A stretch of 64,000 nucleotides of DNA from Conus ventricosus (Eukaryota > Mollusca > Gastropoda > Neogastropoda > Conidae). The stretch covers positions 58,961,950 to 59,025,949 of the forward strand of contig CM031600.1 in the NCBI GenBank assembly GCA_018398815.1. Direction: 5' to 3'. Position numbers and translations under genes: made by a program. Shown one piece after another: positions 1 through 11,949 of the stretch (positions within the stretch are counted from its first letter, which is position 1; every line of letters begins with the position of its first letter). Below the pieces are notes generated by a model. That model was not told the DNA's origin, did not search any database, and saw nothing but the letters and a program-made list of their open reading frames with translations.

Positions 1-1036
1 TTTTCCTTCTTTTTTTTTCTCTCCCCTTTTTTCTTTCTTTTTTTTTCTTTTCTTCTTTTTTTAACTTTGTTACTTTGTACACCATCTTTGCAGAGACATT
101 GATGCTATGATTTCTTTGAAATGTGTGAAAGTGGACAAAACGTGCAGAGATTTCCACTTCAAACGACACGTGCAAAACATGTTCTTGACTGCATATTCTG
201 TCCAATCAAGTTGATTGGGTGACGCATGCACACAAAAAGTAGCAGAACAGTTGCTATGCTATGTTTAGCTGCAGCGTCAGCTGGGCTGTCTAGGTCGTGT
301 CACATGGTATCAGAAACTCTGACATCACTGAAATTTCCAGTTTGACTTCTCAGTCTTGCTTCTGTAAACTAAGCATGCACGCTTGCTGCATTGTTGATGT
401 ATGATTAAGCGCACGATACAGTATTTCAAAGGGTGAAATTGACACACAGGCTGAAAATGATTTGAGATAGTTGGAGCTCCAGTGTGTGAAAGATGCACAA
501 AGTGTGTGCCATCAGGAATCCCATCTATGTGATGGAAAGATTTTTCTTTTTCTTTTTTGTTGTTGTAATGATGCCAGTAGAATTGTATTTCTGTTCCCTT
601 ATCTTTCAAGAACATACTGTGTTGTTTGGCACAGTGCGTAGATTAAGTGTACGTATTTGCTGTGACCAGAACTTTGGGAGTAAAATCTACATACACTGCA
701 AGCCATTGACTTGGGGATTTAAAAAAACAACAACAACATCTCTTCCCCAACACCTTCCTCTCTTGCAAGCAGTGCAGCGTATAGGCCTAGTGTGCAGTGT
801 AACTTTGTCACAGTAAATGTCTGTGTGTGAAATTGGAGCTGCTGTCCCAAGGAGAGCAGGTAGCCACAGTATGCCCCACCCCTGCACCCCCATACCCAGC
901 CCATCACCACCACCCTTATTTTGAATGTGTGTGTGTCTGTGTGTGTGTGTGTAGTATGTAAAGCTCGTTCTGTTCGTCTGTGTGTCAGTGTATTATTATC
1001 TTCTATTAAACTGTCTTTTCTCCATGTGTGTATTTT

Positions 1037-1067
<31 letters not shown>

Positions 1068-1671
1068 CGCACATGTGTGTGTGTGTTTTCCCATCTTATT
1101 GAGGACTTCATACCGTCAAACGTTAGGGTGTCGTCAGATCTCATGTCCTCGGAAAAGAAAAGTGAAAAGAAAGTGCTGCGAAATCCATTTATTCTCTTTT
1201 CAATTCCAGAGGTGGCGCTTTGAGTATTTGGGATTGGTTTTTAAATGGGAAAAAGCAAAAATTTCAAGACTTTGTTTTAAATAAATCTTTCTCATACATA
1301 ACTACCAAATTAGGAAATTTTCAAATTTCAGTCCTCTTAAAATAAGCAAAATGAGACATGTGTCCTCGAGAAGGTGTGCCGTACAAGAATGTGTGTGTGT
1401 GAGAGAGAGAAAAGAGAGAGAGAGAAAGAAAGAAAGAATTTGGATTACTGAGCACATTATTTCCCATCCAAACTAAAGAACTGGTGTAACTTGCAGCATA
1501 GATGTGTGTGTGTTTCAAGTTCAGCTTTTTAACGGCATTTTTTTAAACAGGACACTTGAGTCAAATTACAGTTTCAGTGTTTTTGTCGCTGCAGGAAAGA
1601 CCTGAATACTTAAGTGCTGTTTCTGTTTGTCTGTCTGTCTGTCTCTCCTTCTCTCACACAAATGGACGCAC

Positions 1672-1791
1672 GCACACGCACGCACACACATGCACGCACA
1701 CACACACACACGCGCACACACACACACACACTCTCTCTCTCTCTCTCTTTCTTTCTCTCCCTCTTTCTTTCTTTCTCTCTCTCTCTCTCTC

Positions 1792-1860
<69 letters not shown>

Positions 1861-1875
1861 CGTCTCTCTCTCTTT
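1672..1875. repeat. Compound (CA)n-(CT)n microsatellite
   Basis: A CA-rich part (about 1672-1729) runs directly into a CT tract of about 130 bases ending near 1858. Open reading frames across it are only repeat translations (Ser-Leu or Arg-Glu strings). It is seen directly in the sequence. Confidence 0.95.
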
Positions 1876-2004
1876 CTTTGAATGCATGGGAACTGTACTG
1901 ATTGTTGTCATTGAAGCTTGAAGGTTTTAGGTCTCCCACTCAGACATTCCTTTGTATTTGTTGCTGACATTTGCTACTGTGTGTTGGCAGATAGTGACTT
2001 TTTA

Positions 2005-2010
<6 letters not shown>

Positions 2011-2039
<29 letters not shown>
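2011..2039 (+). repeat. Poly-G tract, 29 bases
   Basis: An uninterrupted G run follows an A-rich stretch. It could form a G-quadruplex and is a likely place for length errors in sequencing. Confidence 0.95.
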
Positions 2040-2041
<2 letters not shown>

Positions 2042-3087
2042 TGTACTCACTAGCAACTGTCCTCAGCAATTCAGCAGGAACTGTAAAAATGTCAGGATCT
2101 GCAAGGAGCAGTAGTCCTCTTTTTGTCTCAGCAGTCGGACTGTAAGCTGAAATGCAAACAAGACAGACCTGTTTCTTTTTCTGCTTTCATAACGAATTGT
2201 CGTCGGACTGTGAAAGTGAGATGCCAACCCAGTGAGTTTTTTAATCATTCTGTGTTAAGGTAAAAAGCAGGTATCTGCTTGAAACGTTACGTTCACTCAT
2301 TTCTGAAACGGTATTTTGTCTGCTGACAGCCATAGAAATCTAGAGGTTTTATGTCTTTATGTCTTATTTTTACCTTTATTCATCCACAAATATGCTGACT
2401 TTACAAACGGCCCTGTAACGTTGGATGAGGATCTGCGCAATTCGACTTGAGTTCTCTTGCAAATACACTTACAGAGGGAATGCAAACAGTACCCCCCCCC
2501 CCACCCTACCCACACACACCCCCCCCCACCCCACCCCCACCCTACCCCCCCACCCCTACCACCCTCGTGCTCAGTCCTGTTTCGCAAATGGGCAGAATGA
2601 TTACCACTTTGGCAAGAATGATGTGGGATGTGTGCTTAAAACTGACACTGAAACCACACTGATATGACAGAAATCTTGCCAATTAGATAGCTGTATTTTG
2701 GAAGACAGTGGCACCGTCCATGCAGGGATCAATGTCAACATTCATGGCTCTTCCTGGGAAGAAATAAGTGATCATGACTTTCTGCACAGGTAGGACATAT
2801 ATATATAATAACTCATTTTAAGAAATCAGGTTATCTTATCCTATGTCTCCAGAGTTAGGAGAGATTGGACAATGAAATTGTGCAGTTGTTACAATCATTT
2901 GGAACTTTGTAGAATCTAAGCATTTTAAAGAGAACATTTCCACACAAAAAAAATTTTGATCATGAAATATATAAGTTGCTTTCATTTGGAGAAGGTTGAT
3001 GGACTAATGGGTCCATTTATATGCACATACATCCTTCACTCATACATGTGCATACACATATGCGCACGTATGTGCACACACATATAC

Positions 3088-3092
3088 ACGCA

Positions 3093-3129
<37 letters not shown>

Positions 3130-3215
3130 TACACACACACACGGGCATGGGAGTTGGAGAGAGGGAGAGGCATAACAATAAAGCTTTTTTTTTAAACAAG
3201 GTGTAGCGTGTGCGC

Positions 3216-3299
<84 letters not shown>

Positions 3300-3321
3300 A
3301 CACACACACACACACACCCAC

Positions 3322-3401
<80 letters not shown>

Positions 3402-3414
3402 CCACACACAACAC

Positions 3415-3496
<82 letters not shown>

Positions 3497-3561
3497 ACAC
3501 ACACACACACACACACACCACACACACACACACACACCACACACACACACAAAACACACAC

Positions 3562-3652
<91 letters not shown>

Positions 3653-3673
3653 CACCACACAACACACACCACA

Positions 3674-3725
<52 letters not shown>

Positions 3726-3756
3726 CACACACAACCCACACACAACACACACCACA

Positions 3757-3833
<77 letters not shown>

Positions 3834-3859
3834 CACACCACACACACACACACACACAC

Positions 3860-3900
<41 letters not shown>

Positions 3901-3949
3901 GGAGAGGCATAAGAATAAAGCTTTTTTTAAAACAAGGTTATAGCGTGTG

Positions 3950-4004
<55 letters not shown>

Positions 4005-4078
4005 GCTTTGGAGTTGGAGAGAGTTAGAGGCATTAGAGTGAAGCATTTTTGTTGTTGTTGCTTGTTTGAACAAGGTTT
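3088..4078. repeat. CA microsatellite macro-repeat with three copies of a ~65-bp spacer
   Basis: Imperfect CA arrays (about 3088-3142, 3207-3896 and 3950-4001) are separated by three related spacers starting near 3150, 3897 and 4010. Each spacer has the core GAGAGGCAT followed by a TAAAGC or TGAAGC block, a T-rich run and AACAAGGT. The whole is a higher-order repeat in which the CA part has expanded very unequally, to about 690 bases in one unit and about 50 in the next. Long reading frames here (Cys-Val or Thr-His strings) are not genes. Confidence 0.9.
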
Positions 4079-4169
4079 AGGGCATACATGTATTTCAGTC
4101 TGTCTGGAAAGTCGAGCACTGATTAGGTGCAGTGTTAAGTGAGTTTTTGCATGTGCATGCTGTATCTGG

Positions 4170-4202
<33 letters not shown>

Positions 4203-4553
4203 CGCTGTCTTTGAGCTGGTTTCTGTGCCTTTCAGGACAGCATTCTTGTGGATGCTGTGAAATGAAATCTCAAATGTTCAACCCCTAGAAAATGCAGTCA
4301 AAGGGAAGATTCAGTTATGTTAATTAACAAAGATGGGTTTTATTCAACCTGTTTTAAAGCTCTGAACTTTGCTCCGCAAATCAAGACAACATGTGTTGAT
4401 TGATGACAGTGGTGGTGGTAGTGGTAATACTTATTCGTCTCGACTTGGTTGTCATTGGCAAAGAAAGGAAAGGTGTGAACAGTTTTAAGGGAGGCATCTT
4501 TATGCACCGTAAGAAATGGAGTAAGAAACCTTTTCATCCTGGCTCTGTTTCAG

Positions 4554-4638
4554 AACGAGGAGCGGAAAAACAGGACGTGGGTTTTTACGTTTCGCTCCGA
4601 GGACATGCTGGACGAGTGGGTTGATTTGATTCGCATCA
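4554..4638 (+). CDS. NUDT3: Diphosphoinositol polyphosphate phosphohydrolase (NUDT3/DIPP-like), penultimate coding exon
   Basis: This exon encodes part of the Nudix fold that follows the catalytic Nudix box in DIPP enzymes, which hydrolyse inositol pyrophosphates and diadenosine polyphosphates in the cytosol. The peptide begins NEERKNRTWVF and ends EWVDLIRI. It aligns with the vertebrate segment NQERKHRTYVY...VLEDWEDSVNI. The acceptor is TTTCAG at 4548-4553 and the donor is GTAAGC from 4639. The exon is 85 bases and leaves one base of the next codon, which combines with the exon at 14985 to give Asn followed by RKRQWF, matching NIGRKREWF of human NUDT3. The Nudix box itself lies on earlier exons not seen in this window. 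Which DIPP paralogue it is (NUDT3, 4, 10 or 11) cannot be told; invertebrates usually have one. Confidence 0.85.
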
Positions 4639-5016
4639 GTAAGCACATGAATTTGTTACTAATGCATGTGAGTTGTGAGGATCCGTAGTTGTTGAGATTC
4701 ATACTGGTAATCCCATTCAGGTTCAAGTGCCAGTGCAGGCATTGACAAGCCCACATCCTGTTTGAGGATGGCAAGCCTTGCTCTTTTATGATGTTTTCCT
4801 GCTGTACAGACAATAGCATCATCTGCTGAGTGGTGACAGTTGATGTCAAACAGAGGCTGGCAGACAGTGTTTACATAATACTGCTGTCTGTGACTGTCAG
4901 AGCTAATGCTTGCTGTCTGTCAGGATCTCCCCGTCTGTCTCATGTTTCCATCTCTCTGACTCTTTTGTCTCTCTCTGTATGTCTCTGTCTCTGTCTGTCT
5001 GTCTGTCTGTCTCTCC

Positions 5017-5077
<61 letters not shown>

Positions 5078-5942
5078 ACTTTTTCATTTTGTGTATGTAT
5101 AGGCTTAAGTGAGAGAGAGAGTGTGTCTGTGTCTGTGCATGGTTATTATTATCATTTATCCTTGTTTGCTTGCTTTTGTTTACATTCTTTATTCTGTGCA
5201 TTCATACTTTTCATGAAAATGGCAATCATTATTATAGAACAGTGTCTGAACATGTCAAAACTTCCATGAAAATGTAAACGTTTGGAGTTGCATCTAATGG
5301 TAAATGAGAGGATAAAATAAATACATTTGCCATTAAAGTAAACATATTAATTAAATATAACTCATTTGTCATGGAAATGAACCAAGACTGAGAAATATTG
5401 GGAGAGTGAAAGCACAGCTTCCCGAAGATGGAGTATGGCTGCCTTAATGGCGGGATAAAAAAACGGTCGTACACACAGAACTCCACTGCCTGTCTATACA
5501 GACAGTGTCCGCAGGAGTATGAGCCTGCGTATGCAGAAAGAAAGAAAGAAAGAAAGCACAGTTTCAACAAAGCAAGTTAGGAAGGTAGTGGTCAGGGTTT
5601 CTGCTGCTGTGCAGCTGTATGGGGTGCAATTCAGGGCTGCACAGTGACCTTGTGTTGTGTTCGCTGCTTGGTACATCTGGATTTGGAAGGGTTGTTCAGA
5701 TGAGCTTCTATTCACACAAAGTTTTATTAGTGTAGACATGAAAAAGAAGAAAAAAAATGTTTTAGGATCGTGATAAATCTAATGAACAAATGCAAAGGAT
5801 GATTTTGTTTAAAAAAAACATTGAATTAAAAAAATGCTGTGAATGTTCAGATCATGTTAGTAGATTTCACAACATAGAAATGATTGCTCTTCATTATATT
5901 GACCTTTATCATCACTGATGTATGTATATATGTATGTATGAT

Positions 5943-5988
<46 letters not shown>

Positions 5989-7179
5989 TGTGTGTGTGTG
6001 TATGTGCGTGTGTGTGTGTGTGTGTGTGAGCATTCTGCCTTTTTCTATGTTTGCGCATCTATGTGAAACTTGGTTTGAGAATATGTATTTGCTTTGAATG
6101 AAACGTAAACGCTTAGTCTTTATATCAGATATTCTTTATATCAGATATTTTCAACATTGACTGTATAAATAAAAAATAGTAAACAGATTTTACATCCACC
6201 TTCTGTTTTGACTGAAATGATCTGTGAATGAAAAAGATTGGGAAAGTGAAACCTGAGGTTATGCAAGTCACATTTACATAGGTGGTGACCATATTTTTTT
6301 CTGCTGCTGCACAGCTGGTTTCAGCTGCTGCGAACAGCTGCACAGCTAGCTTGTGGTGTGTATATTGCTTAGCACATACAGCTTGGGTAGGACTGAGATG
6401 CATTTATGCTTCATGCAAAGTTTTATTAGTATGTAAACATGTAAAAACAAAAAAAAAATCATATATCATATGATTGTGATTATGATCTCATGAAAGCATA
6501 CGAAAGGTCATTTTGTATAGGAGTAAAAACATTTTAATGCGATTAAGGTCACATTAATGGAATGAAATTTTCAGCATGAATTATTTTTCTACATTGATAT
6601 TAATCTTGATCATCAGTCATATATGTACCAATGGAAAAAAATTATTTTTCTACATTGATATTAATCTTGATCATTAATCTTGATCATCAGTCATATATGT
6701 ACCAATGGAAAATGCATGTCTTTTTCTGTGTTTGCATGTGTGTAATAGACAGACAGAGAGAGAAAAAGAGTGTATGTGTGTGCGTATGTGTGTTCATTCT
6801 CTGTTTAGCATCTTTTTACCAAGAAAAAAAAATGAACATGATAGAAAATAAAAATTTGGTGCAAGACTAGGTAATCAACAAATTAATAAGCATGCTTATA
6901 AAAGTAAAAAAAAAAAATGCATGTCAATAATCAGAACAACACTTAAAGTACAAGTGGGCCTCAAAAGCAAAAAAGAAAACGGAAAAAAAAAGGAAGAAGA
7001 AAAAAGGAATTTTGAGGAATTATAAATGAATGGACTACTATGTACACAAGATGCAGCAGATTCAATCAAAAGTGAGGGTTAATGACGGCATGTAATTTCT
7101 CTGGAAGTCTCTTTTTCTGCATAGATGTAGACTGTGTGTGTGAAAGTCGCAAGTCTCCGTAGTCACTGGCTCATCAGTT
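4639..7179 (+). other. NUDT3-like intron, left part: TG/CT repeats and diverged duplicated segments
   Basis: The stretch contains CT/TG tracts (about 4960-5074 and 5945-6028) and unique AT-rich sequence. Two diverged but recognisable copies of one segment occur at about 5360-5755 and 6200-6450. Both carry a TGAATGAA-like to GAAAGTGAAA block, a CTGCTGC...CAGCTG block and CAAAGTTTTATTAGT. Near 6580-6712 a ~60-bp piece containing ATATTAATCTTGATCA is directly repeated. No exon was recognised. Confidence 0.6.
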
Positions 7180-10100
7180 TGTGTTGCTGTCAAGAACGGA
7201 GAAGAATGAAGTGGGCATTTTAATGCTGCATTTATAACATCAGATAGTGTGTTGCTGTCAAGAACGGAGAAGAATGAAGTGGGCATTTTAATGCTGCATT
7301 TATAACATCAGATAGTGTGTTGCTGTCAAGAACGGAGAAGAATGAAGTGGGCATTTTAATGCTGCATTTATAACATCAGATAGTGTGTTGCTGTCAAGAA
7401 TGGAGAAGAATGAAGTGGGCATTTTAATGCTGCATTTATAACATCAGATAGTGTGTTGCTGTCAAGAACGGAGAAGAATGAAGTGGGCATTTTAATGCTG
7501 CATTTATAACATCAGATAGTGTGTTGCTGTCAAGAACGGAGAAGAATGAAGTGGGCATTTTAATGCTGCATTTATAACATCAGATCAAGAACGGAGAAGA
7601 ATGAAGTGGGCATTTTAATGCTGCATTTATAACATCAGATAGTGTGTTGCTGTCAAGAACGGAGAAGAATGAAGTGGGCATTTTAATGCTGCATTTATAA
7701 CATCAGATAGTGTGTTGCTGTCAAGAACGGAGAAGAATGAAGTGGGCATTTTAATGCTGCATTTATAACATCAGATAGTGTGTTGCTGTCAAGAACGGAG
7801 AAGAATGAAGTGGGCATTTTAATGCTGCATTTATAACATCAGATAGTGTGTTGCTGTCAAGAACGGAGAAGAATGAAGTGGGCATTTTAATGCTGCATTT
7901 ATAACATCAGATAGTGTGTTGCTGTCAAGAACGGAGAGAGAATGAAGTGGGCATTTTAATGCTGCATTTATAACATCAGATAGTGTGTTGCTGTCAAGAA
8001 CGGAGAAGAATGAAGTGGGCATTTTAATGCTGCATTTATAACATCAGATAGTGTGTTGCTGTCAAGAACGGAGAAGAATGAAGTGGGCATTTTAATGCTG
8101 CATTTATAACATCAGATAGTGTGTTGCTGTCAAGAACGGAGAAGAATGAAGTGGGCATTTTAATGCTGCATTTATAACATCAGATAGTGTGTTGCTGTCA
8201 AGAACGGAGAAGAATGAAGTGGGCATTTTAATGCTGCATTTATAACATCAGATAGTGTGTTGCTGTCAAGAACGGAGAAGAATGAAGTGGGCATTTTAAT
8301 GCTGCATTTATAACATCAGATAGTGTGTTGCTGTCAAGAACGGAGAAGAATGAAGTGGGCATTTTAATGCTGCATTTATAACATCAGATAGTGTGTTGCT
8401 GTCAAGAACGGAGAAGAATGAAGTGGGCATTTTAATGCTGCATTTATAACATCAGATAGTGTGTTGCTGTCAAGAACGGAGAAGAATGAAGTGGGCATTT
8501 TAATGCTGCATTTATAACATCAGATAGTGTGTTGCTGTCAAGAACGGAGAAGAATGAAGTGGGCATTTTAATGCTGCATTTATAACATCAGATAGTGTGT
8601 TGCTGTCAAGAACGGAGAAGAATGAAGTGGGCATTTTAATGCTGCATTTATAACATCAGATCAAGAACGGAGAAGAATGAAGTGGGCATTTTAATGCTGC
8701 ATTTATAACATCAGATAGTGTGTTGCTGTCAAGAACGGAGAAGAATGAAGTGGGCATTTTAATGCTGCATTTATAACATCAGATAGTGTGTTGCTGTCAA
8801 GAACGGAGAGAAGAATGAAGTGGGCATTTTAATGCTGCATTTATAACATCAGATAGTGTATTGCTGTCAAGAACGGAGAAGAATGAAGTGGGCATTTTAA
8901 TGCTGCATTTATAACATCAGATAGTGTGTTGCTGTCAAGAATGGAGAAGAATGAAGTGGGCATTTTAATGCTGCATTTATAACATCAGATAGTGTGTTGC
9001 TGTCAAGAACGGAGAAGAATGAAGTGGGCATTTTAATGCTGCATTTATAACATCAGATAGTGTGTTGCTGTCAAGAACGGAGAAGAATGAAGTGGGCATT
9101 TTAATGCTGCATTTATAACATCAGATAGTGTGTTGCTGTCAAGAACGGAGAAGAATGAAGTGGGCATTTTAATGCTGCATTTATAACATCAGATAGTGTG
9201 TTGCTGTCAAGAACGGAGAAGAATGAAGTGGGCATTTTAATGCTGCATTTATAACATCAGATAGTGTGTTGCTGTCAAGAATGGAGAAGAATGAAGTGGG
9301 CATTTTAATGCTGCATTTATAACATCAGATAGTGTGTTGCTGTCAAGAATGGAGAAGAATGAAGTGGGCATTTTAATGCTGCATTTATAACATCAGATAG
9401 TGTGTTGCTGTCAAGAACGGAGAAGAATGAAGTGGGCATTTTAATGCTGCATTTATAACATCAGATAGTGTGTTGCTGTCAAGAACGGAGAAGAATGAAG
9501 TGGGCATTTTAATGCTGCATTTATAACATCAGATAGTGTGTTGCTGTCAAGAACGGAGAAGAATGAAGTGGGCATTTTAATGCTGCATTTATAACATCAG
9601 ATAGTGTGTTGCTGTCAAGAACGGAGAAGAATGAAGTGGGCATTTTAATGCTGCATTTATAACATCAGATAGGTGTGTTGCTGTCAAGAACGGAGAAGAA
9701 TGAAGTGGGCATTTTAATGCTGCATTTATAACATCAGATAGTGTGTTGCTGTCAAGAATGGAGAAGAATGAAGTGGGCATTTTAATGCTGCATTTATAAC
9801 ATCAGATAGTGTGTTGCTGTCAAGAACGGAGAAGAACGAAGTGGGCATTTTAATGCTGCATTTATAACATCAGATAGTGTGTTGCTGTCAAGAACGGAGA
9901 AGAATGAAGTGGGCATTTTAATGCTGCATTTATAACATCAGATAGTGTGTTGCTGTCAAGAACGGAGAAGAATGAAGTGGGCATTTTAATGCTGCATTTA
10001 TAACATCAGATAGTGTGTTGCTGTCAAGAACGGAGAAGAATGAAGTGGGCATTTTAATGCTGCATTTATAACATCAGATAGTGTGTTGCTGTCAAGAATG

Positions 10101-10625
10101 GAGAAGAATGAAGTGGGCATTTTAATGCTGCATTTATAACATCAGATAGTGTGTTGCTGTCAAGAATGGAGAAGAATGAAGTGGGCATTTTAATGCTGCA
10201 TTTATAACATCAGATTGTGTGTTGCTGTCAAGAATGGAGAAGAATGAAGTGGGCATTTTAATGCTGCATTTATAACATCAGATAGTGTGTTGCTGTCAAG
10301 AATGGAGAAGAATGAAGTGGGCATTTTATGCTGCATTTATAACATCAGACAGTGTGTTGCTGTCAAGAATGGAGAAGAATGAAGTGGGCATTTTAATGCT
10401 GCATTTATAACATCAGATAGTGTGTTGCTGTCAAGAACGGAGAAGAATGAAGTGGGCATTTTAATGCTGCATTTATAACATCAGATAGTGTGTTGCTGTC
10501 AAGAATGGAGAAGAATGAAGTGGGCATTTTAATGCTGCATTTATAACATCAGATAGTGTGTTGCTGTCAAGAATGGAGAAGAATGAAGTGGGCATTTTAA
10601 TGCTGCATTTATAACATCAGATAGT
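7180..10625 (+). repeat. 68-bp minisatellite, about 50 copies, in the NUDT3-like intron
   Basis: A 68-bp unit recurs head to tail. Its landmarks are TGTGTTGCTGTCAAGAA(C/T)GG, GAATGAAGTGGGCATTTTAA and GCTGCATTTATAACATCAGA. Copies are almost identical: most differences are the C/T in AACGG/AATGG, which is T-rich towards the right end. Two copies (near 7585 and 8660) share the same internal deletion that removes the TAGTGTGTTGCTG part. Because 68 is not a multiple of three, reading frames across it are short artefacts. High identity suggests recent expansion by unequal exchange or slippage. Confidence 0.97.
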
Positions 10626-11949
10626 TTCCAGAAAAAAGTGTTACTTTTACTTACAAAGTTCCATCAACAGAATTACTAGAATTTGTTTTTTTAAATATTT
10701 TAGTTTGTTTTAATTGGGCAGAACTTTATACAGTCTGAATAGTTGACAGAAATGCTGTGCATAGATAGAATTATATACATGCATCTAGAAGTCTACCGTG
10801 CTTAATGTATGATCGGGTTGTTGGTGTAGAGGGTTATTCACGATGAAGTGCGTGGGAGGTTTAATGTATAGTCAGCAGGGCGGGGGCGAGGGAAGAGGGG
10901 GAATGAAGTGGACAGTGAGGGCATCCTTGTTTATAAGGGTGTGTGCCCATGTGTGGGAGTGATAAATCACTTGAGAGGTTTCAAGCTGACAAGGTCAAGT
11001 AGAAGAGAGGAGTGAACAGTGATGTTTTTCCTTGGTGTATTCGCACTCCTTCTGCCTACCACCTCCGCCACAAAGGCTTGAAGGCGTTGTACCTGTTGGT
11101 CTGTCTGCCTTAAGAACTCCACTTGGCCCACATTGATGGATTGAGCTGAAAGTCGGTAGACTGACTGCTGGCGAAAATGTACAGTTAGTCTAGATGGATC
11201 TCATGGTTACTTAGACATCCCACAGACACACGACAAATAAGTATTGCAGGAATGCTTTTGTATCGGTACTGCGGATGCCATGGTCCACATAACACAGATC
11301 ATGAACACAAAAGACGTACTTTGAATTCATCATTTTCACCCTTGACCTTTTGCCAAACATAAAAGACGCACTATGAATTTGTTGTTTTCACCCTTGATCT
11401 TTCGCTACGCTTTAAATGAACTTTGTAAATAATGGGAAAGGGTCATCATGGAAACGAATAAGTATGACCGATCGTTACATTGAGGATACCCAGCTTTGTT
11501 GAGGTGCTCTGACAGAAAGCAGTAGACAAGGCTTCTGTGCTGACACAGCACCTTGGTGCCTCACACACACAGACACTTCACTCTGAAGATACCACCTTCC
11601 ACTCAAGCACAACTGGGTCACTGTCAAACACTTGAAAACTACTTCACCCCATTCCTGAAGTCACTTTCTTTCTTGGATATCAGCAATTCAGTATGTTAAT
11701 TCATGGCTCTGGTGTATTTTTAACTTAAAATAGACTCTGTGTGAACGAATTTTGAAGTGGACAGGCATCAGCAGAAATCTGAACAGGCCGTGTAATCTTT
11801 CAGCATTGTGCTCCCAGTATTGTTGACAGATCCACTCATATCTAGTTTTCCAGTGCCAGTAGTTGTGGTGACTGTAGGTTGCATTTCCATTCGGATCATG
11901 ATTTCTGGATCCATCTCAGAGCAAGGCGTATTCGTACCCTTTTCTTGGA
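10626..11949 (+). other. NUDT3-like intron, unique sequence between two minisatellites
   Basis: Mostly unique sequence. A G-rich patch lies near 10880-10910. A short imperfect direct repeat, centred on AAAAGACG(T/C)ACT, lies near 11305-11405. I see no supported exon on the + strand. A short stretch on the - strand with coding-like composition is listed among the rejected items. Confidence 0.5.

Larger units (their letters stand above)
1..4553. other. Upstream intron or flank of the NUDT3-like gene; microsatellite-rich
   Basis: No coding exon is recognised here. In particular I found no Nudix box (GX5EX7REUXEEXGU), although the downstream exon at 4554 requires upstream coding exons. They therefore probably lie left of the window. 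The stretch holds T-rich sequence at the left edge, TG/GC repeats (about 1022-1085), GA (about 1390-1437), CA followed by a long CT tract (about 1672-1875), a 29-base G run (2011-2039), C-rich sequence (about 2490-2565) and the CA macro-repeat described separately. Confidence 0.6.

Noticed and set aside
3017..4142. Long reading frames of Cys-Val or Thr-His repeats on both strands (up to 318 codons)
   Set aside because: They are translations of CA/TG microsatellites in different frames, not proteins.
7831..9780. Short - strand frames with a repeated MPTSFF...LDSNTLSDVINAALKC peptide
   Set aside because: They arise from the 68-bp minisatellite; the unit length shifts frame each copy, so no continuous protein is possible.
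7180..10625. CRISPR-like array
   Set aside because: The repeats are contiguous with no variable spacers, and the window is eukaryotic.
11030..11145. - strand stretch with coding-like composition (VEFLRQTDQQVQRLQAF)
   Set aside because: It looks like a coiled-coil piece and has a CTTTCAG before it, but no donor, partner exon or family match was found; too short to support.
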